A stretch of DNA of 64,000 nucleotides from Methanomethylovorans hollandica DSM 15978 (GTDB lineage: Archaea; Halobacteriota; Methanosarcinia; Methanosarcinales; Methanosarcinaceae): assembly GCF_000328665.1 (NCBI RefSeq), contig NC_019977.1, positions 310,001 through 374,000 on the forward strand, given 5' to 3'. The notes below the pieces were generated by a model. It made no database searches, had not been told where the DNA came from, and was given only the letters and a program-made list of their open reading frames with translations. Every line of letters begins with the position of its first letter. Positions within the stretch are counted from its first letter, which is position 1. This document shows positions 9,526 through 19,481 of the stretch, piece after piece. The translations under genes were made by a program, and so were the position numbers.

Positions 9526-11244
9526 TCAGGAAATAAGAGATTCTATATTCCTTTCCAAGTACTTGGCATGGCTCATCTCTATAAGGCAATTTGACACTTC
9601 CACAGGGTCTCCATCCATTACTACCTTTGCTTCATCTATAAGGACCACCCTGTGAGATACCTCTTTCACGAAGTCCATATGATGGCTAACGATTATCATA
9701 GTAGTCCCGAACTCCCTATTAATCCTTTTGAGAGCATTCGTAACATCCCTAAGTGTCACAGGGTCCAGGTCACCGAACGGCTCGTCGAGCATAAGTATTT
9801 CCGGATGTGTGGTAAGGGCGAGAGCGATGTAGGCCCTTACATGTTCCCCGCCGCTTATCTGGTAAGGTGTTTTATAAAGGATGCCAAGGGGCAGGTCCAG
9901 AGCTTCAAATATCTTTGATGCATGTTCCTTAACATCTTCGAAGGTGACCTTAGGGAAAAGCTTGGCATAGATCTCAGGTGTTATCTGCATCTGATTCATT
10001 ATCTTATCCTTCTCTTCCTCTGCCATATCAGGTAATGTGTATAGCATATCCAATATCTCTTCAGATACTTCCAGCTCTTTCGCTTTTTTACGGGCATATT
10101 CCAGGGATCCTGGACCTTTTATCTGCATTCTGAACCCGATTTGCTGGCCGATAGTGGAATGTGGAGAAAGAGTAAACTCCTGATGCATTATACTTATTTT
10201 TTTTCTCAATTCCATCCTTCTGGGATTGAAATTAGTGATGTCTATCCATTCTCCATCGTGCAGATATAGTATTTCTCCGGAAGCAGGTGACGTAAGTCCT
10301 TCGATCATCTTAAGCAAAGTAGTTTTGCCAGCCCCCGATTGCCCAATGAGGGATACTATTTCTCCTCTGTTTATATCAAGTGAGAGATTTTTGAAGTTCA
10401 GCACCTCTCCTACTCTTATAAGGGTAAGGCGTTTGTTGATGTCTTTTACTTTGATGATGGTTTCTTTTTTCCCTAAAGAACTGATCTCTACCTGTGGCTG
10501 CATATCCTTGAGAAAATGTTTCAGTACGGTCTCGGTTTTCCCTTCCTCTATTATATGTCCATCTTCCAGATATATGAGGCGATCAGAAATATACATGTGC
10601 AGCTCTGGGAGGTGGGAAACGACTATAATCGGTATGTTTAGCTCTTTTTTTACGTTTTTTATAACGTCAAGAACTTCCTGTTTTGTGCCCGGCCCTGTCA
10701 TTGTCACAGGTTCATCAAGCAATAACAGCTTTGGTTTTGCAACGATCTGACGTGCAAGAATAAGGCGTTGTTTCTCTCCACCGCTAAGAGCGCTTGTCGC
10801 ATGCAAGGCTTTATGTTCAAGACCTACAAGCTTAAGGTATTCCATCGATTCCTCGTACATCTCATCGTAATACGGTGAATCACTTTCAGGTAATCCTTCA
10901 TGTCCCTCGTTTCTGGAGTTTATCTTGCGTATGATGTTCTCTATGGCAGGTCCGTTCCACAAGCCGAAATTACGCTGCAGATGAATTGCAGTGTTCTGTA
11001 TAAGATCCATCATGTCATCTTTATCAGAATCCGGGAAAAACTGTTTCCCTTCAAGCTCGATAACGCCTTCATCAAAACTCTCCACACCTCGGAGTATTCT
11101 TAACAATGTACTTTTTCCGCTTCCGCTTTTTCCCGTTATGCCCAGGATCTCTCCATCATTTACAGTAAAACTGATACCTTCGAGTACTCTCTTTCGTTCA
11201 TCCAGTACATTATAGTCCTTCGCAAGATTTTTTACTCTAAGCAT
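9526..11244 (-). CDS. atwA: Methyl-coenzyme M reductase system component A2 (AtwA-like ABC ATPase)
   Basis: This 572-residue protein has two fused ABC ATPase domains and no membrane part. It resembles component A2, which supports ATP-dependent activation of methyl-CoM reductase. The first domain shows GKSGSGKS and LSGGEKQR; the second shows GQSGAGKT, ISGGEHVR and a LDEPFGDLD Walker B. The long insert between Walker A and the signature of the second domain (about residues 345-450) is typical of this family. ATG 11244 is chosen over GTG 11253 because GGAGAG lies 8 bases upstream. The gene is downstream of L40e and GGGP synthase, separated by a TTA microsatellite. Confidence 0.85.
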   Translation of the reverse strand: MLRVKNLAKDYNVLDERKRVLEGISFTVNDGEILGITGKSGSGKSTLLRILRGVESFDEGVIELEGKQFFPDSDKDDMMDLIQNTAIHLQRNFGLWNGPAIENIIRKINSRNEGHEGLPESDSPYYDEMYEESMEYLKLVGLEHKALHATSALSGGEKQRLILARQIVAKPKLLLLDEPVTMTGPGTKQEVLDVIKNVKKELNIPIIVVSHLPELHMYISDRLIYLEDGHIIEEGKTETVLKHFLKDMQPQVEISSLGKKETIIKVKDINKRLTLIRVGEVLNFKNLSLDINRGEIVSLIGQSGAGKTTLLKMIEGLTSPASGEILYLHDGEWIDITNFNPRRMELRKKISIMHQEFTLSPHSTIGQQIGFRMQIKGPGSLEYARKKAKELEVSEEILDMLYTLPDMAEEEKDKIMNQMQITPEIYAKLFPKVTFEDVKEHASKIFEALDLPLGILYKTPYQISGGEHVRAYIALALTTHPEILMLDEPFGDLDPVTLRDVTNALKRINREFGTTMIIVSHHMDFVKEVSHRVVLIDEAKVVMDGDPVEVSNCLIEMSHAKYLERNIESLIS

Positions 11245-11290
11245 GAGATACACTCTCCAGACATGGTTCCAGAAGCCATAAAAAAGGAAA

Positions 11291-11331
<41 letters not shown>

Positions 11332-11343
11332 ATTGTTATGTAT

Positions 11344-12087
11344 CTACTTTTTGATGGCAGATACAAGTTCCCGGATCTTGCCAGTCACATCGGAAGTTTC
11401 TTCCACTACCGTGCCTGTAACGATCATATCAGCACCAGATTGCACACATTTGCGTGCTGTTTCTGCATCCCTGATGCCTCCTCCTACAATAAGCATGTTG
11501 TTCCCCAGAGCATGCTTGACAGAAGCGATCATCTGAGGAGTTGCAGGACCGTCTGCACCGGATCCGGTTTCCAGATATGTATAGTGCATACCCAGATATT
11601 TGCCTGCAAGAGAATAAGCAACAGCTATTTCAGGCTTGTTCTTCGGAATGAGCCTTGCATCACCTACCCATCCTACTGTGCCTCCAGGCTCGATGATTAT
11701 ATATGCCATGGATATGGCTTCAATACCGCTTTTATACACAAGCGGGGCACCCATAACCTGGTTTCCAGTTATATAATTAATATCTCTTGAGTTGAGCAAG
11801 CTCATGAAGAATATGGCATCTGCATACGCACTCACGCCAGATGCACTTCCGGGAAATAATATTATCGGCAGATCAATAACTTCTTTGATCTTCGATATAG
11901 TTTGGTCAAGGAGCACACCTCCGGCTCCGGTTGACCCCCCTATCATAATCGCATCCGTGCCACCCTGTGCCGCAGCAAAGGCCATGGCCGCCGCCTCTTC
12001 GGGGGACTGGGATGCAGGGTCGATCAGTGTCAAGTGAACTGTACCTTCGCGCTCTGCGATCTCGTTCAGGTACTTTTCCACTTGCAT
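11344..12087 (-). CDS. Geranylgeranylglyceryl phosphate synthase
   Basis: This enzyme joins geranylgeranyl diphosphate to sn-glycerol 1-phosphate, the first committed step of archaeal membrane lipids. The 247-residue TIM barrel shows the family motifs LTLIDPAS (substrate Asp), IMIGGSTG, PIILFPGS, YLETGSGA and LIVGGGIRD. ATG 12087 begins the conserved MQVEKYLNEI; the longer frame upstream is the ribosomal L40e gene read in another frame. It overlaps the 3' end of rpl40e only by a few bases at most (L40e stop at 12096), so the two are one operon. The partner DGGGP synthase is at 19.5 kb. Confidence 0.93.
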   Translation of the reverse strand: MQVEKYLNEIAEREGTVHLTLIDPASQSPEEAAAMAFAAAQGGTDAIMIGGSTGAGGVLLDQTISKIKEVIDLPIILFPGSASGVSAYADAIFFMSLLNSRDINYITGNQVMGAPLVYKSGIEAISMAYIIIEPGGTVGWVGDARLIPKNKPEIAVAYSLAGKYLGMHYTYLETGSGADGPATPQMIASVKHALGNNMLIVGGGIRDAETARKCVQSGADMIVTGTVVEETSDVTGKIRELVSAIKK

Positions 12088-12095
12088 AGACCGGA

Positions 12096-12245
12096 TCAGC
12101 CACCCTTTGCTTCCTTGGATTTGGGACGTAGTGCCTTGCTTCCGCATTTTCTGCATCTGTCTGCACGTGAAGCGTTGCGGGCATTACATTTCATACATAT
12201 CTTTTTGTTAAGTATTCTGTTTTCTGCTTCTGGGAATCTTGCCAT
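12096..12245 (-). CDS. rpl40e: 50S ribosomal protein L40e
   Basis: This 49-residue gene is short and easy to miss. It translates as [15 protein letters not shown] followed by ICMKCNARN and [16 protein letters not shown], ending KGG. The four Cys of two CxxC pairs form the zinc ribbon of L40e, and the length is typical for archaea. GGTG lies 10 bases before the ATG. It is the first gene of the operon with GGGP synthase 8 bases downstream, a neighbourhood I recall from other Methanosarcinales. Confidence 0.93.
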   Translation of the reverse strand: MARFPEAENRILNKKICMKCNARNASRADRCRKCGSKALRPKSKEAKGG

Positions 12246-12336
12246 GTTAATTCACCTTGATGATATGGAATAAATGATCTTAATAGTAGGCTGCTTACAT
12301 GAAGTTTAAGACATATAATTGTTTTGGACAGACCGC

Positions 12337-13773
12337 TCACTTTGGAGGCAGCTCGCTTATTCTTTCCAATAACATTTCCCTTGTGGTCTTTGCATCGGAT
12401 CTGCCAGCGGTTTTCTTCATAACCTGGCCTACAAGGAAATTCAGTGACTTTTCCTTGCCTCCAAGGTAGTCCTGCAAAGCCTCCGGATTTTCATCGAGTG
12501 CCTCTGTAACCGCCTTTGTGACAATGTCGTCCTCCACTTTTATAAGCCCTTTTTCCTTCACAATGGCTGCAGGAGTGCCTCCATTGTCCAGGATCGTCCT
12601 GATGATCTCAATGCCGCTTCTCTCAGTGATCTTATTTCCGGTTATGAGTTCTATGATCTCTACCATGTCTTCGACCTTGAAGGCATCCACGCTGATGTCC
12701 CGGTAGTTCAATTCTCCTTTAAGGATGTCAGCTACCCACACAGCAGATGCTCCTGGTTCCACCTGCAGGGCTACGTGCTCGTAGAAATTTGCTACCTTTA
12801 TGTCAGATGTAAGTGCTTTCGCATGCATATCAGCGATTCCGTACTGCTTTATGAACCGTTCCTTCTTCGCATCAGGAAGCTCAGGCAGTGTCTTTAGCAC
12901 TTCCGGAACCTTGTCAGCCACTCTCATGGGCACAAGGTCGGGTTCCGGGAAGTAGCGGTAGTCATGTTCTTCCTCCTTCGTACGCATAGAAATTGTGACG
13001 CCTCTGGCTTCATCGAAGTGCCGGGTTTCCAGTGTAATCTTGCCACCACGTCTGATGTGGTTCTTCTGCCTCATTATCTCGTAAAGCAGAGCTCTCTCTG
13101 CTCCCTTGAAGGAGGAGATGTTCTTGACCTCTACACGGTCTCCGTAAAAGACTGAGACGTTAGCATCCACTCTCATAGCTCCCTCAAGATCACCATTGAA
13201 TACGTCAAGGTAGTCAAGAATGCTCCTTAGCTTGTCCAGATAGCGCCTCGCTTCCTTTGGGCTTCTCATATCCGGCTCGCTGACTATCTCAATAAGTGTC
13301 ATTCCGGAGCGGTTGTAGTTAATAAGGGTACCCTTGGACTTATCGATGCTTCCCATATGCTGGAGCCTTCCAGGGTCCTCTTCTATATGAGCACGTGTAA
13401 TCCCTATTTTGCGCTCTCCGTCCTCGCCTTCAATGCTCACTTCACCACCGCTTGCAATAGGGTAGTCGTACTGGGTGGTCTGGAAACCTTTTGGTAGATC
13501 AGGGTAGTAGTAGTTCTTCCTGTGGAACTGAGTTTGCTCCACAATGTTACAGTTCAGTGCAAGCCCTATCTTGATAGCAAACTCAACTGCTCTTTCGTTT
13601 ATGACCGGCAGTGAGCCGGGGAGTCCCAGGCATACGGGACATACGTGCGTGTTGGGTTCGGAGTCATGGTAGTTCGTGGAACAACCGCAGAACAACTTAG
13701 TGTTGAGCTTGTTCAGCTGGACGTGGACCTCCAGTCCTATTCTTACTCCGTCAGGATTCTCGTATACCATCAT
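12337..13773 (-). CDS. gatB: Asp/Glu-tRNA amidotransferase subunit B
   Basis: GatB binds the misacylated tRNA and phosphorylates the acyl group so that ammonia from GatA can form Gln-tRNA or Asn-tRNA. The 478-residue protein begins with [11 protein letters not shown] and carries a four-Cys zinc site (CGC then CPVC, residues about 29-50), the [11 protein letters not shown] region, and a C-terminal YqeY-like tRNA-binding domain ending REMLLERI. It overlaps the gatA stop (ATGATG across TGA), so the two are translationally coupled. The second ATG at 13770 is an equally possible start. Confidence 0.95.
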   Translation of the reverse strand: MMVYENPDGVRIGLEVHVQLNKLNTKLFCGCSTNYHDSEPNTHVCPVCLGLPGSLPVINERAVEFAIKIGLALNCNIVEQTQFHRKNYYYPDLPKGFQTTQYDYPIASGGEVSIEGEDGERKIGITRAHIEEDPGRLQHMGSIDKSKGTLINYNRSGMTLIEIVSEPDMRSPKEARRYLDKLRSILDYLDVFNGDLEGAMRVDANVSVFYGDRVEVKNISSFKGAERALLYEIMRQKNHIRRGGKITLETRHFDEARGVTISMRTKEEEHDYRYFPEPDLVPMRVADKVPEVLKTLPELPDAKKERFIKQYGIADMHAKALTSDIKVANFYEHVALQVEPGASAVWVADILKGELNYRDISVDAFKVEDMVEIIELITGNKITERSGIEIIRTILDNGGTPAAIVKEKGLIKVEDDIVTKAVTEALDENPEALQDYLGGKEKSLNFLVGQVMKKTAGRSDAKTTREMLLERISELPPK

Positions 13774-15203
13774 GCCACCTCCGCAGGTCTTCTGGTGTGA
13801 TGTTCTGTGTTCTGCTCAAAGCTGTAAGCAGCTTTCAGTATAGTAGCCTCATCGAAGTGTTTACCGATTATCTGCAGTCCAATGGGCAGACCATCTGTAA
13901 AACCGCAAGGCAGGGATATGGAAGGCACTCCTGCAAGGTTGATAGGTACAGTGTTCACATCTGCCAGGTATAATGCAAGCGGGTCTTCTACTTTTTCTCC
14001 CAGCTTAAAGGCAGGGGTGGGCATGGTAGGTGTTATCAGACAGTCGAACTCTTTGAAAGCAAGATCAAAGTCCTGCTTTACAAGTGTTCTGACCTTCAGG
14101 GCTTTCAGGTAGTATTTATCATGGTATCCTGCGGAGAGGGCATAAGTTCCCAGCAGTATCCTGCGCTTGACCTCAGCACCAAAGCCTTCTGCACGTGTGC
14201 GGGAAGCCATTACATGCCAGTTCTCTCCTTCGTTCCTGTATCCATATCGTGTTCCATCAAATCTGGCAAGGTTAGAGGATGCTTCGCTCATGGCAATGAT
14301 ATAGTAAGCAGCAAGTGCGTATGATGTGTGTGGCAGAGAGACCTGTTCCCATGATGCTCCCATCTCTTCAAAGAGCTGGATGGCATCCCATACGGAGTTC
14401 TCAACTGCCGGGTCAATGCCTGCTCCGAAGTATTCTGCAGGCACACCTATCTTCAGACCGGAGACATCGTCAGCAAGAGCATCTTTGTACACTGTTTCGG
14501 TCTTTATTGAAGTGCTGTCCCTTGCATCATGCCCTCCTATTACGTCCATAAGGGTTGCGATGTCGGAAACGCATGTTGCCAGAGGTCCGATCTGTTCCAG
14601 AGAGTTGGCGTAGGAGATAAGGCCATATCTGGATATTGTTCCGTATGTGGGTTTAAGGCCCACTACTCCACAGAAGGCGGCTGGGCATCTCACTGAGCCT
14701 CCGGTATCAGAACCTACTGATATGGGAGCTTCCCCGGCAGCCACTACAGCAGCGCTGCCACCCGATGAGCCACCTGGCACACGTTCCATGTCCCAGGGAT
14801 TGAGGGTTGGCCCATAGCAGCTGGATTCGGTGGATGTGCCCATAGCGAACTCATCCATGTTCGTCTTGCCCAGAATGATAGCTCCTGCATCCTTGAGCCT
14901 TTCTATGATGTGTGCGTCATAAGGAGGTACATATCCCTGTAATATTTTAGAGGAGCATGTGGTGGATATGCCTTTAGTGGAAATGTTGTCTTTGATCGCT
15001 ATAGGGATGCCTGCAAGTGGTCCGTTGTGGCCCTGCTCGTCTATTTCCCGTGCCTTATCAATTGCCCCTTCCCATACTGTTGTGTAAGCGTTGATCCTGC
15101 TTTTCTTTATCCTTTCGAGGTAGGATGCTGTGACCTCCTCTGCGGATCTCTCTGCTATTTTTTCCTTTATCTGTAAAATGTTTGCCCATCCTGTCATGTC
15201 CAT
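13770..15203 (-). CDS. gatA: Asp/Glu-tRNA amidotransferase subunit A
   Basis: GatA is the glutaminase/amidase of GatCAB. The 477-residue protein contains the Ser-cisSer-Lys triad: Lys in [10 protein letters not shown], the Gly/Ser-rich [12 protein letters not shown], and the nucleophile Ser in [14 protein letters not shown]. The amidase signature is complete. It lies between gatC (4 bases upstream) and gatB (overlapping), giving the order gatC-gatA-gatB on the minus strand. Confidence 0.96.
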   Translation of the reverse strand: MDMTGWANILQIKEKIAERSAEEVTASYLERIKKSRINAYTTVWEGAIDKAREIDEQGHNGPLAGIPIAIKDNISTKGISTTCSSKILQGYVPPYDAHIIERLKDAGAIILGKTNMDEFAMGTSTESSCYGPTLNPWDMERVPGGSSGGSAAVVAAGEAPISVGSDTGGSVRCPAAFCGVVGLKPTYGTISRYGLISYANSLEQIGPLATCVSDIATLMDVIGGHDARDSTSIKTETVYKDALADDVSGLKIGVPAEYFGAGIDPAVENSVWDAIQLFEEMGASWEQVSLPHTSYALAAYYIIAMSEASSNLARFDGTRYGYRNEGENWHVMASRTRAEGFGAEVKRRILLGTYALSAGYHDKYYLKALKVRTLVKQDFDLAFKEFDCLITPTMPTPAFKLGEKVEDPLALYLADVNTVPINLAGVPSISLPCGFTDGLPIGLQIIGKHFDEATILKAAYSFEQNTEHHTRRPAEVA

Positions 15204-15206
15204 TCC

Positions 15207-15488
15207 TCACATAATCTTCGGGGCTAAGAAGTTGCCTTCCTGTTTCTTTTCGGTATTGGCGAGCACTTCTTCCTGTGGCATGGACGGTCTTACCACATCT
15301 TCCCTGAACACGTTCACTATATCTGCCACGTGATAAGTTGGGGGTACATTCTCAGTGTCCACCTCATCCAGCTGGCTGAAGTAGTCCAGCACAGCATTCA
15401 GTTTCTCCGCATATGCCTGTGCATCGCTTTCATGGATCTCGATGCGGGCCAGCCATCCCACATGTTCGACCTCTTCTTTTGTGATCAT
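15207..15488 (-). CDS. gatC: Asp/Glu-tRNA amidotransferase subunit C
   Basis: GatC is the small subunit that stabilises GatA on GatB. The 93-residue protein begins ITKEEVEHVGWLARIEI and contains LNAVLDYFSQLDEVDTENVPP and the C-terminal RPSMPQEEVLANTEKKQEGNFLAPKI, all standard for the family. GAGG lies 9 bases before ATG 15488, and a TATA box near 15537 would give a leader of about 20 bases. Confidence 0.95.
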   Translation of the reverse strand: MITKEEVEHVGWLARIEIHESDAQAYAEKLNAVLDYFSQLDEVDTENVPPTYHVADIVNVFREDVVRPSMPQEEVLANTEKKQEGNFLAPKIM

Positions 15489-15531
15489 TGTAAGTTCCTC
15501 TGAATATGAAATGCATTTTCATTTGGTATAT

Positions 15532-15541
15532 GGTATATAAG
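15532..15541 (-). promoter_or_regulatory. TATA box for gatCAB (possibly shared)
   Basis: On the minus strand CCTTATATACC fits an archaeal TATA box about 48 bases before gatC. Being nearly palindromic, it might also serve the divergent methyltransferase gene, though its distance to 15645 is large. Confidence 0.5.
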
Positions 15542-15644
15542 GCTTACAAAAGCGTACATCCTATATTAAAAATGTGGGTTCTTTTCACCGGCGTTTTATC
15601 ATCCGGCGACATCTCTTTTATTCATTGCCTTACAATTATTGTTT

Positions 15645-16319
15645 ATGGCTATTCCTGATTACTGGAAGCACACAAAAGCCAAAGCTATCCCCACAACAGT
15701 GAAACTGCAGCAGGTATTCTATCAATACGCAATTCATGGTGACAAGGTAATTGACATCGGATGTGCATGCGGTGATGTATGTGATAAGCTTGGATCTGCC
15801 GGTTTTTATGTTATCGGAGTGGATATCAACCAGGACGCTCTGAGGCAGGCAGACTTATCCTCAAAAGAAAAAGAACATCTCAGGGATCCCTTTTTCCTGC
15901 AGGCAGATGCTTCACTGCTTCCTTTTGCCAATGGAACATTTGACATTGCCATAATGCAGGCTTTCCTCACTACAGTTGCTACAAAAGAGGTCCGTCACAG
16001 GATCATCCGGGAAGCCTGCAGGATACTGAAACCGGGGGGCTATCTCTATCTTGCGGATTTCGGACAGACGTGGCACTCAAAGATATATCGGGAACGCTAC
16101 ATCAATGATCTGCCATTGACAAAAGAGGAAGGTTCCATCATTGCCTATGACCAGAAAACAGGGGATAAAGCCTACATCTCTCATCATTTCACAGAAAAGG
16201 AACTTGTGTTCCTGCTGGTTGAGAACGGTTTTGAGATAGAGTTCTTCAGGAACGAGGAGTTTACGACAAGAACGGGTAACAGGATCAATGGATTTGTGAT
16301 TGTGGGGAGAAAAGGTTAG
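15645..16319 (+). CDS. Class I SAM-dependent methyltransferase
   Basis: This 224-residue protein has a Rossmann-type SAM fold. Motif I is VIDIGCACGDV (about residues 36-46), motif II is VIGVDIN, DASLLPF gives the adenine-contact Asp, and RILKPGGYLYLADFG is motif III. The substrate cannot be predicted. ATG 15645 is preferred over the TTG two codons upstream. It is divergent from gatCAB and followed 115 bases later by the sulfite-reductase-like gene. Confidence 0.8.
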   Translation: MAIPDYWKHTKAKAIPTTVKLQQVFYQYAIHGDKVIDIGCACGDVCDKLGSAGFYVIGVDINQDALRQADLSSKEKEHLRDPFFLQADASLLPFANGTFDIAIMQAFLTTVATKEVRHRIIREACRILKPGGYLYLADFGQTWHSKIYRERYINDLPLTKEEGSIIAYDQKTGDKAYISHHFTEKELVFLLVENGFEIEFFRNEEFTTRTGNRINGFVIVGRKG

Positions 16320-16433
16320 ACAGTATTCTTCTGATTCTCATTTATGTGGTTTTAGTGGACAATGAACAGAAAACGATTTCTATCTGTTTTTACAATATTT
16401 GCTCTTCTTATACATCAGAGTAAAGGGATTCGA

Positions 16434-17306
16434 ATGGCAAAAAAAAGAGGTAATGATTATCTGAAAGACAAAGGCTTTCTTTCTCAGAAGCAGGATGGTT
16501 ATTTTTCACTTCGTCTGCACGTTGCAGGAGGAAATCTTACATCTGAAAACCTCAGATACATCGCTGATGCAGCGGATAAATATGGCAAGGGGTATGTCCA
16601 TGTGACCTCAAGACAGGGTATTGAGGTTCCTTTTGTACATAATAATAATACGGAAGCCATCAGTTCTTTAATGGATAATGCAGGTATTGCTCCCGGAGCA
16701 TCCGGAAAAAAGATAAGGGCGATAGTTGCATGCCAGGGTAACAGAGTATGTAGTAATGGTATTATAGATTGTCAGGACATATGCGAAAAAATAGATAAAA
16801 AATACTTTGGACAACCGGTTCCTTACAAATTCAAGATCGCAGTAACAGGTTGTCCTGCCTCATGCCTGAGAGTCCAGGAGAACGATTTTGGCATCATGGG
16901 AACTGTGCAGCCGAAGTTTGTTGAAGAAAATTGCGTTACATGTGGCCTGTGCAAAAAAGTCTGCAAAGTAGATGCTATAGATATCACTGATGGTGTGCTG
17001 ACCATTGATCCTGATAAATGTATAATGTGCGGGGAGTGCATCAGGGTCTGCAAAAAGGATGCCATGCAGATTGCAAATGAGGGTTTTACTATCTATGTGG
17101 GAGGAAAGGTTGGGAGAAAACCACGCATGGGGATAAGGATCCTTAAAACGGTAAGTGAGCCTGTAATGTATGAAGTATTTGAAAGGACCGTTGCTTATTA
17201 TCGGGAGCATGCTCTTGAGGGCGAAAGGATCATTGATGTGATAGACAGATACGGTATCAATCACTTTGAGAGAGAGATAGGTTATTCTTTTGATCTGATG
17301 AGATAA
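16434..17306 (+). CDS. Dissimilatory sulfite reductase-like siroheme/ferredoxin protein (Dsr-LP group)
   Basis: This 290-residue protein has a small sulfite/nitrite reductase module followed by ferredoxin sequence. The N-terminal half contains the ferredoxin-like half-domain (GYFSLRLHVAGG, then YVHVTSRQGIEVPF) and the siroheme-[4Fe-4S] ligands C-x5-C (CQGNRVC) and C-x3-C (CPASC). Two further [4Fe-4S] motifs follow: CVTCGLCKKVC and CIMCGECIRVC. It fits the short Dsr-like proteins found in methanogens, whose function is mostly untested. ATG 16434 is chosen because AAGGGA lies 7 bases before it; the longer frame adds an unrelated hydrophobic leader. No sulfate-reduction partner genes adjoin it. 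Confidence 0.87.
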   Translation: MAKKRGNDYLKDKGFLSQKQDGYFSLRLHVAGGNLTSENLRYIADAADKYGKGYVHVTSRQGIEVPFVHNNNTEAISSLMDNAGIAPGASGKKIRAIVACQGNRVCSNGIIDCQDICEKIDKKYFGQPVPYKFKIAVTGCPASCLRVQENDFGIMGTVQPKFVEENCVTCGLCKKVCKVDAIDITDGVLTIDPDKCIMCGECIRVCKKDAMQIANEGFTIYVGGKVGRKPRMGIRILKTVSEPVMYEVFERTVAYYREHALEGERIIDVIDRYGINHFEREIGYSFDLMR

Positions 17307-17402
17307 AATATACTATTATTCAGAGTTAAAAACAGGATTGTTTCATGTGTCAAGTTGTGGATAGAGACTATCAGCTGTTGCCACAACGCCACATAGAGAA
17401 TC

Positions 17403-18663
17403 TCAAATTAGGATTTTGATTTAAAAACCTATTCCTTTTTTCGTTGATACTGCTATTCTCTTTTTTTTTGGTCAGTGGTAGCTATAAATATAAAAAATTT
17501 TGCTTCTTTATGGATAAAAAATCTATCGAGTATAGAGGAGTCCTCTTCGAGGACTCCATAGAAAACTATCTTTACAGAGAAACTGCCTCTATTTGCCAAT
17601 TTCTTCATTTTCTCTGTATAGAAGACATTTCACAATACGTTGAACGTACTGTGTATACCAACAAACGTTGGCATTTTAAATATAACGTTTCCTCAATGAT
17701 AAAGCTCTTTATTGTAAAGTGCTTCAGGAATCTCTCTTATGAAAAAACAGTATCCAGTTTAACAGAAGAAGAAGCTATTATGCTATCGTTCTGTGATAAA
17801 AATGGGCAAATAAGACTTCCTTCAGCTGGAACCCTCCATCATTTTGTAAAATATAGACTTGGAGAAGATGGGGTCAATGAACTAATAATAATGGTAGGCG
17901 AAAAGATTCTTAAAAGCTCAAAGTTAAAAGACGCCAAGATAGATTCAACACCTCTTGAAGCTTCACGATATGACAAATATGCGGATTATAATCCGCATTA
18001 TAAATGTAAAATGGACAAAGCTCACATTACAATGATTGGAACTTATCCGGTATTTATGACATATACTAATGGCCTTAGTTCTGATTCTACGGAACTTATC
18101 AAACACATACACGCATTAAAGAAAATGGAAGCTAATATTGAATTTTATGCTGCGGATGGAGCTTATGACTCATTCCAAAACAATGCAGATATATGGTATC
18201 ATCTGAATGCAAAACCAATTATTTCCTACTCTTGTGATGCAGTATTGCACAAAGAAGGTGAAGTAGAGAGGATTGATCATTGGGTGAACAAAATGTGGAA
18301 ACTTGGTGGAGAGGTTCATACCAAAATAGAAAATAAGCTGAAGTTTCTGTATGAAAATGGAAGACAAGAACAAGTTGGGATGTACCTAAGAAATCAAAAC
18401 ATCCTCGATGAATTATTTTGGGAGTTATACAAGAAAAGAGTAGAATGCGAAAAAGTACATGGCCACATGAAAGATACGATGAACTTCGATGTCAGAAGAA
18501 TAAGAGTAGAGAGCAGAGCTCTCTACTCTCTGCTGAATTTCGTTTCCTATCAACTATTAGTGCTTACTGAATTGCAAAATAAAGTTAAACTCAGGAATTC
18601 GTTTGGGAGGCTATTCTAAAAAAGTACATCAAATTAGAATAGAAATATAAGGAGCTAATTTGA
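17403..18663 (+). mobile_element. Insertion sequence with DDE-type transposase
   Basis: A transposase gene fills most of this 1.26-kb unit. Its proposed ends carry a short inverted repeat, TCAAATTAG at 17403-17411 and CTAATTTGA at 18655-18663. No clear target duplication was seen, and the element edges are therefore tentative. It lies between two unrelated housekeeping genes. Confidence 0.45.
17510..18619 (+). CDS. Transposase, DDE type (IS4/IS1182-like)
   Basis: This 369-residue protein looks like an intact DDE transposase. Visible features are the N-terminal helical region with KCFRNLSYEKTVSSL, a first Asp in DAKIDSTPLE, a second in AADGAYDS, and a C-terminal Y-K-R-x2-E-x3-G-H pattern (YKKRVECEKVHGHMK) that supplies the Glu. 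The start is ATG 17510, close to a TATA-like TATAAATATAAAA; upstream in-frame codons look non-coding. No frameshift or stop interrupts it, so the element could still be active. Confidence 0.82.
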   Translation: MDKKSIEYRGVLFEDSIENYLYRETASICQFLHFLCIEDISQYVERTVYTNKRWHFKYNVSSMIKLFIVKCFRNLSYEKTVSSLTEEEAIMLSFCDKNGQIRLPSAGTLHHFVKYRLGEDGVNELIIMVGEKILKSSKLKDAKIDSTPLEASRYDKYADYNPHYKCKMDKAHITMIGTYPVFMTYTNGLSSDSTELIKHIHALKKMEANIEFYAADGAYDSFQNNADIWYHLNAKPIISYSCDAVLHKEGEVERIDHWVNKMWKLGGEVHTKIENKLKFLYENGRQEQVGMYLRNQNILDELFWELYKKRVECEKVHGHMKDTMNFDVRRIRVESRALYSLLNFVSYQLLVLTELQNKVKLRNSFGRLF

Positions 18664-18665
18664 TG
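18627..18665. repeat. Perfect 11-bp inverted repeat downstream of the transposase
   Basis: CATCAAATTAG and CTAATTTGATG flank a 17-base spacer right after the transposase stop. It could be the structured right end of the insertion sequence or its terminator; its outer arm matches the proposed left end of the element. Confidence 0.75.
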
Positions 18666-18741
18666 GCCTCCACATAATCCTTTAAACCCAGCCCATTCCT
18701 TAATATAACAGCAAGTACCAATTAAATATTCAGGGAGCTCC

Positions 18742-19458
18742 ATGTTAAGACAACGTTTTGTTCTGGATACTACTGCCCTTACTGACCTGCAGGCAAGGGA
18801 GGCAATGGGAGTAGATAGCCTGTGTGAAGGCATGAAGAATATGCTGGAAATGATAGCAAGCGCACGGCTTAAGCTTGGCATTAGTTGCTATGTACCTTTT
18901 CCTTCTGTATACAACGAACTTCAGGAATTTGCTAAGAACAATGGATGTGAAACGGATGTCATAGCAAAGATAGACACATGGCTTGTGAAAAAAGCTCCTG
19001 ACAGATATAATGTCATGATTAATTCCCGCATCTTCCACGAATACGTCTCCTATATGAGAGAGCGCATCAACAAAGGCATGGTAGTCGCCGAAGAGGCCAT
19101 CTGGGAAGGCTCTACAAAATGTCTTTTGCTGACCACAAAAGCAGAGGACACACAGCAGATTGATTTCGAAATAGAAAAAGGTGTTATAGGGCCGATAGTC
19201 GGGAAGTTCAGGAACAAATACCGATCAGCGTTGAGATATGGCATTCTAGACAGCGCTCCAGATATCGATGTGCTCATACTTGCCAAGGAACTGGATGCAG
19301 CGGTGGTGGCAAGTGATTTTGGCATACAGAAGTGGGCTGAAGAACTGGGAGTGCGCTTCGTACCGGCACACACATTTCCTATGATATTAAAGGAATATCT
19401 GGCTCATGCAAGAGATGCTAATAATCAGATAAAGGATGTTTTTCACGAAAACCTTTAG
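18742..19458 (+). CDS. HARP family protein-only RNase P (RNA ligase partner protein)
   Basis: HARPs (homologs of Aquifex RNase P) are PIN-domain metallonucleases that remove the 5' leader of precursor tRNAs. This 238-residue protein has the first catalytic Asp in [13 protein letters not shown] (Asp9), and the C-terminal acidic cluster [14 protein letters not shown] and [16 protein letters not shown], with the helical insertion between them (about residues 75-130) that mediates oligomerisation. Length is typical. GGGAG lies 5 bases before the ATG. It stands alone after an insertion sequence; the RNA ligase with which the family was first linked is not nearby. Archaea normally also have RNA-based RNase P, so this is likely an auxiliary enzyme. 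Confidence 0.9.
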   Translation: MLRQRFVLDTTALTDLQAREAMGVDSLCEGMKNMLEMIASARLKLGISCYVPFPSVYNELQEFAKNNGCETDVIAKIDTWLVKKAPDRYNVMINSRIFHEYVSYMRERINKGMVVAEEAIWEGSTKCLLLTTKAEDTQQIDFEIEKGVIGPIVGKFRNKYRSALRYGILDSAPDIDVLILAKELDAAVVASDFGIQKWAEELGVRFVPAHTFPMILKEYLAHARDANNQIKDVFHENL

Positions 19459-19481
19459 TTATGTCATCCGAACAAGATAAT

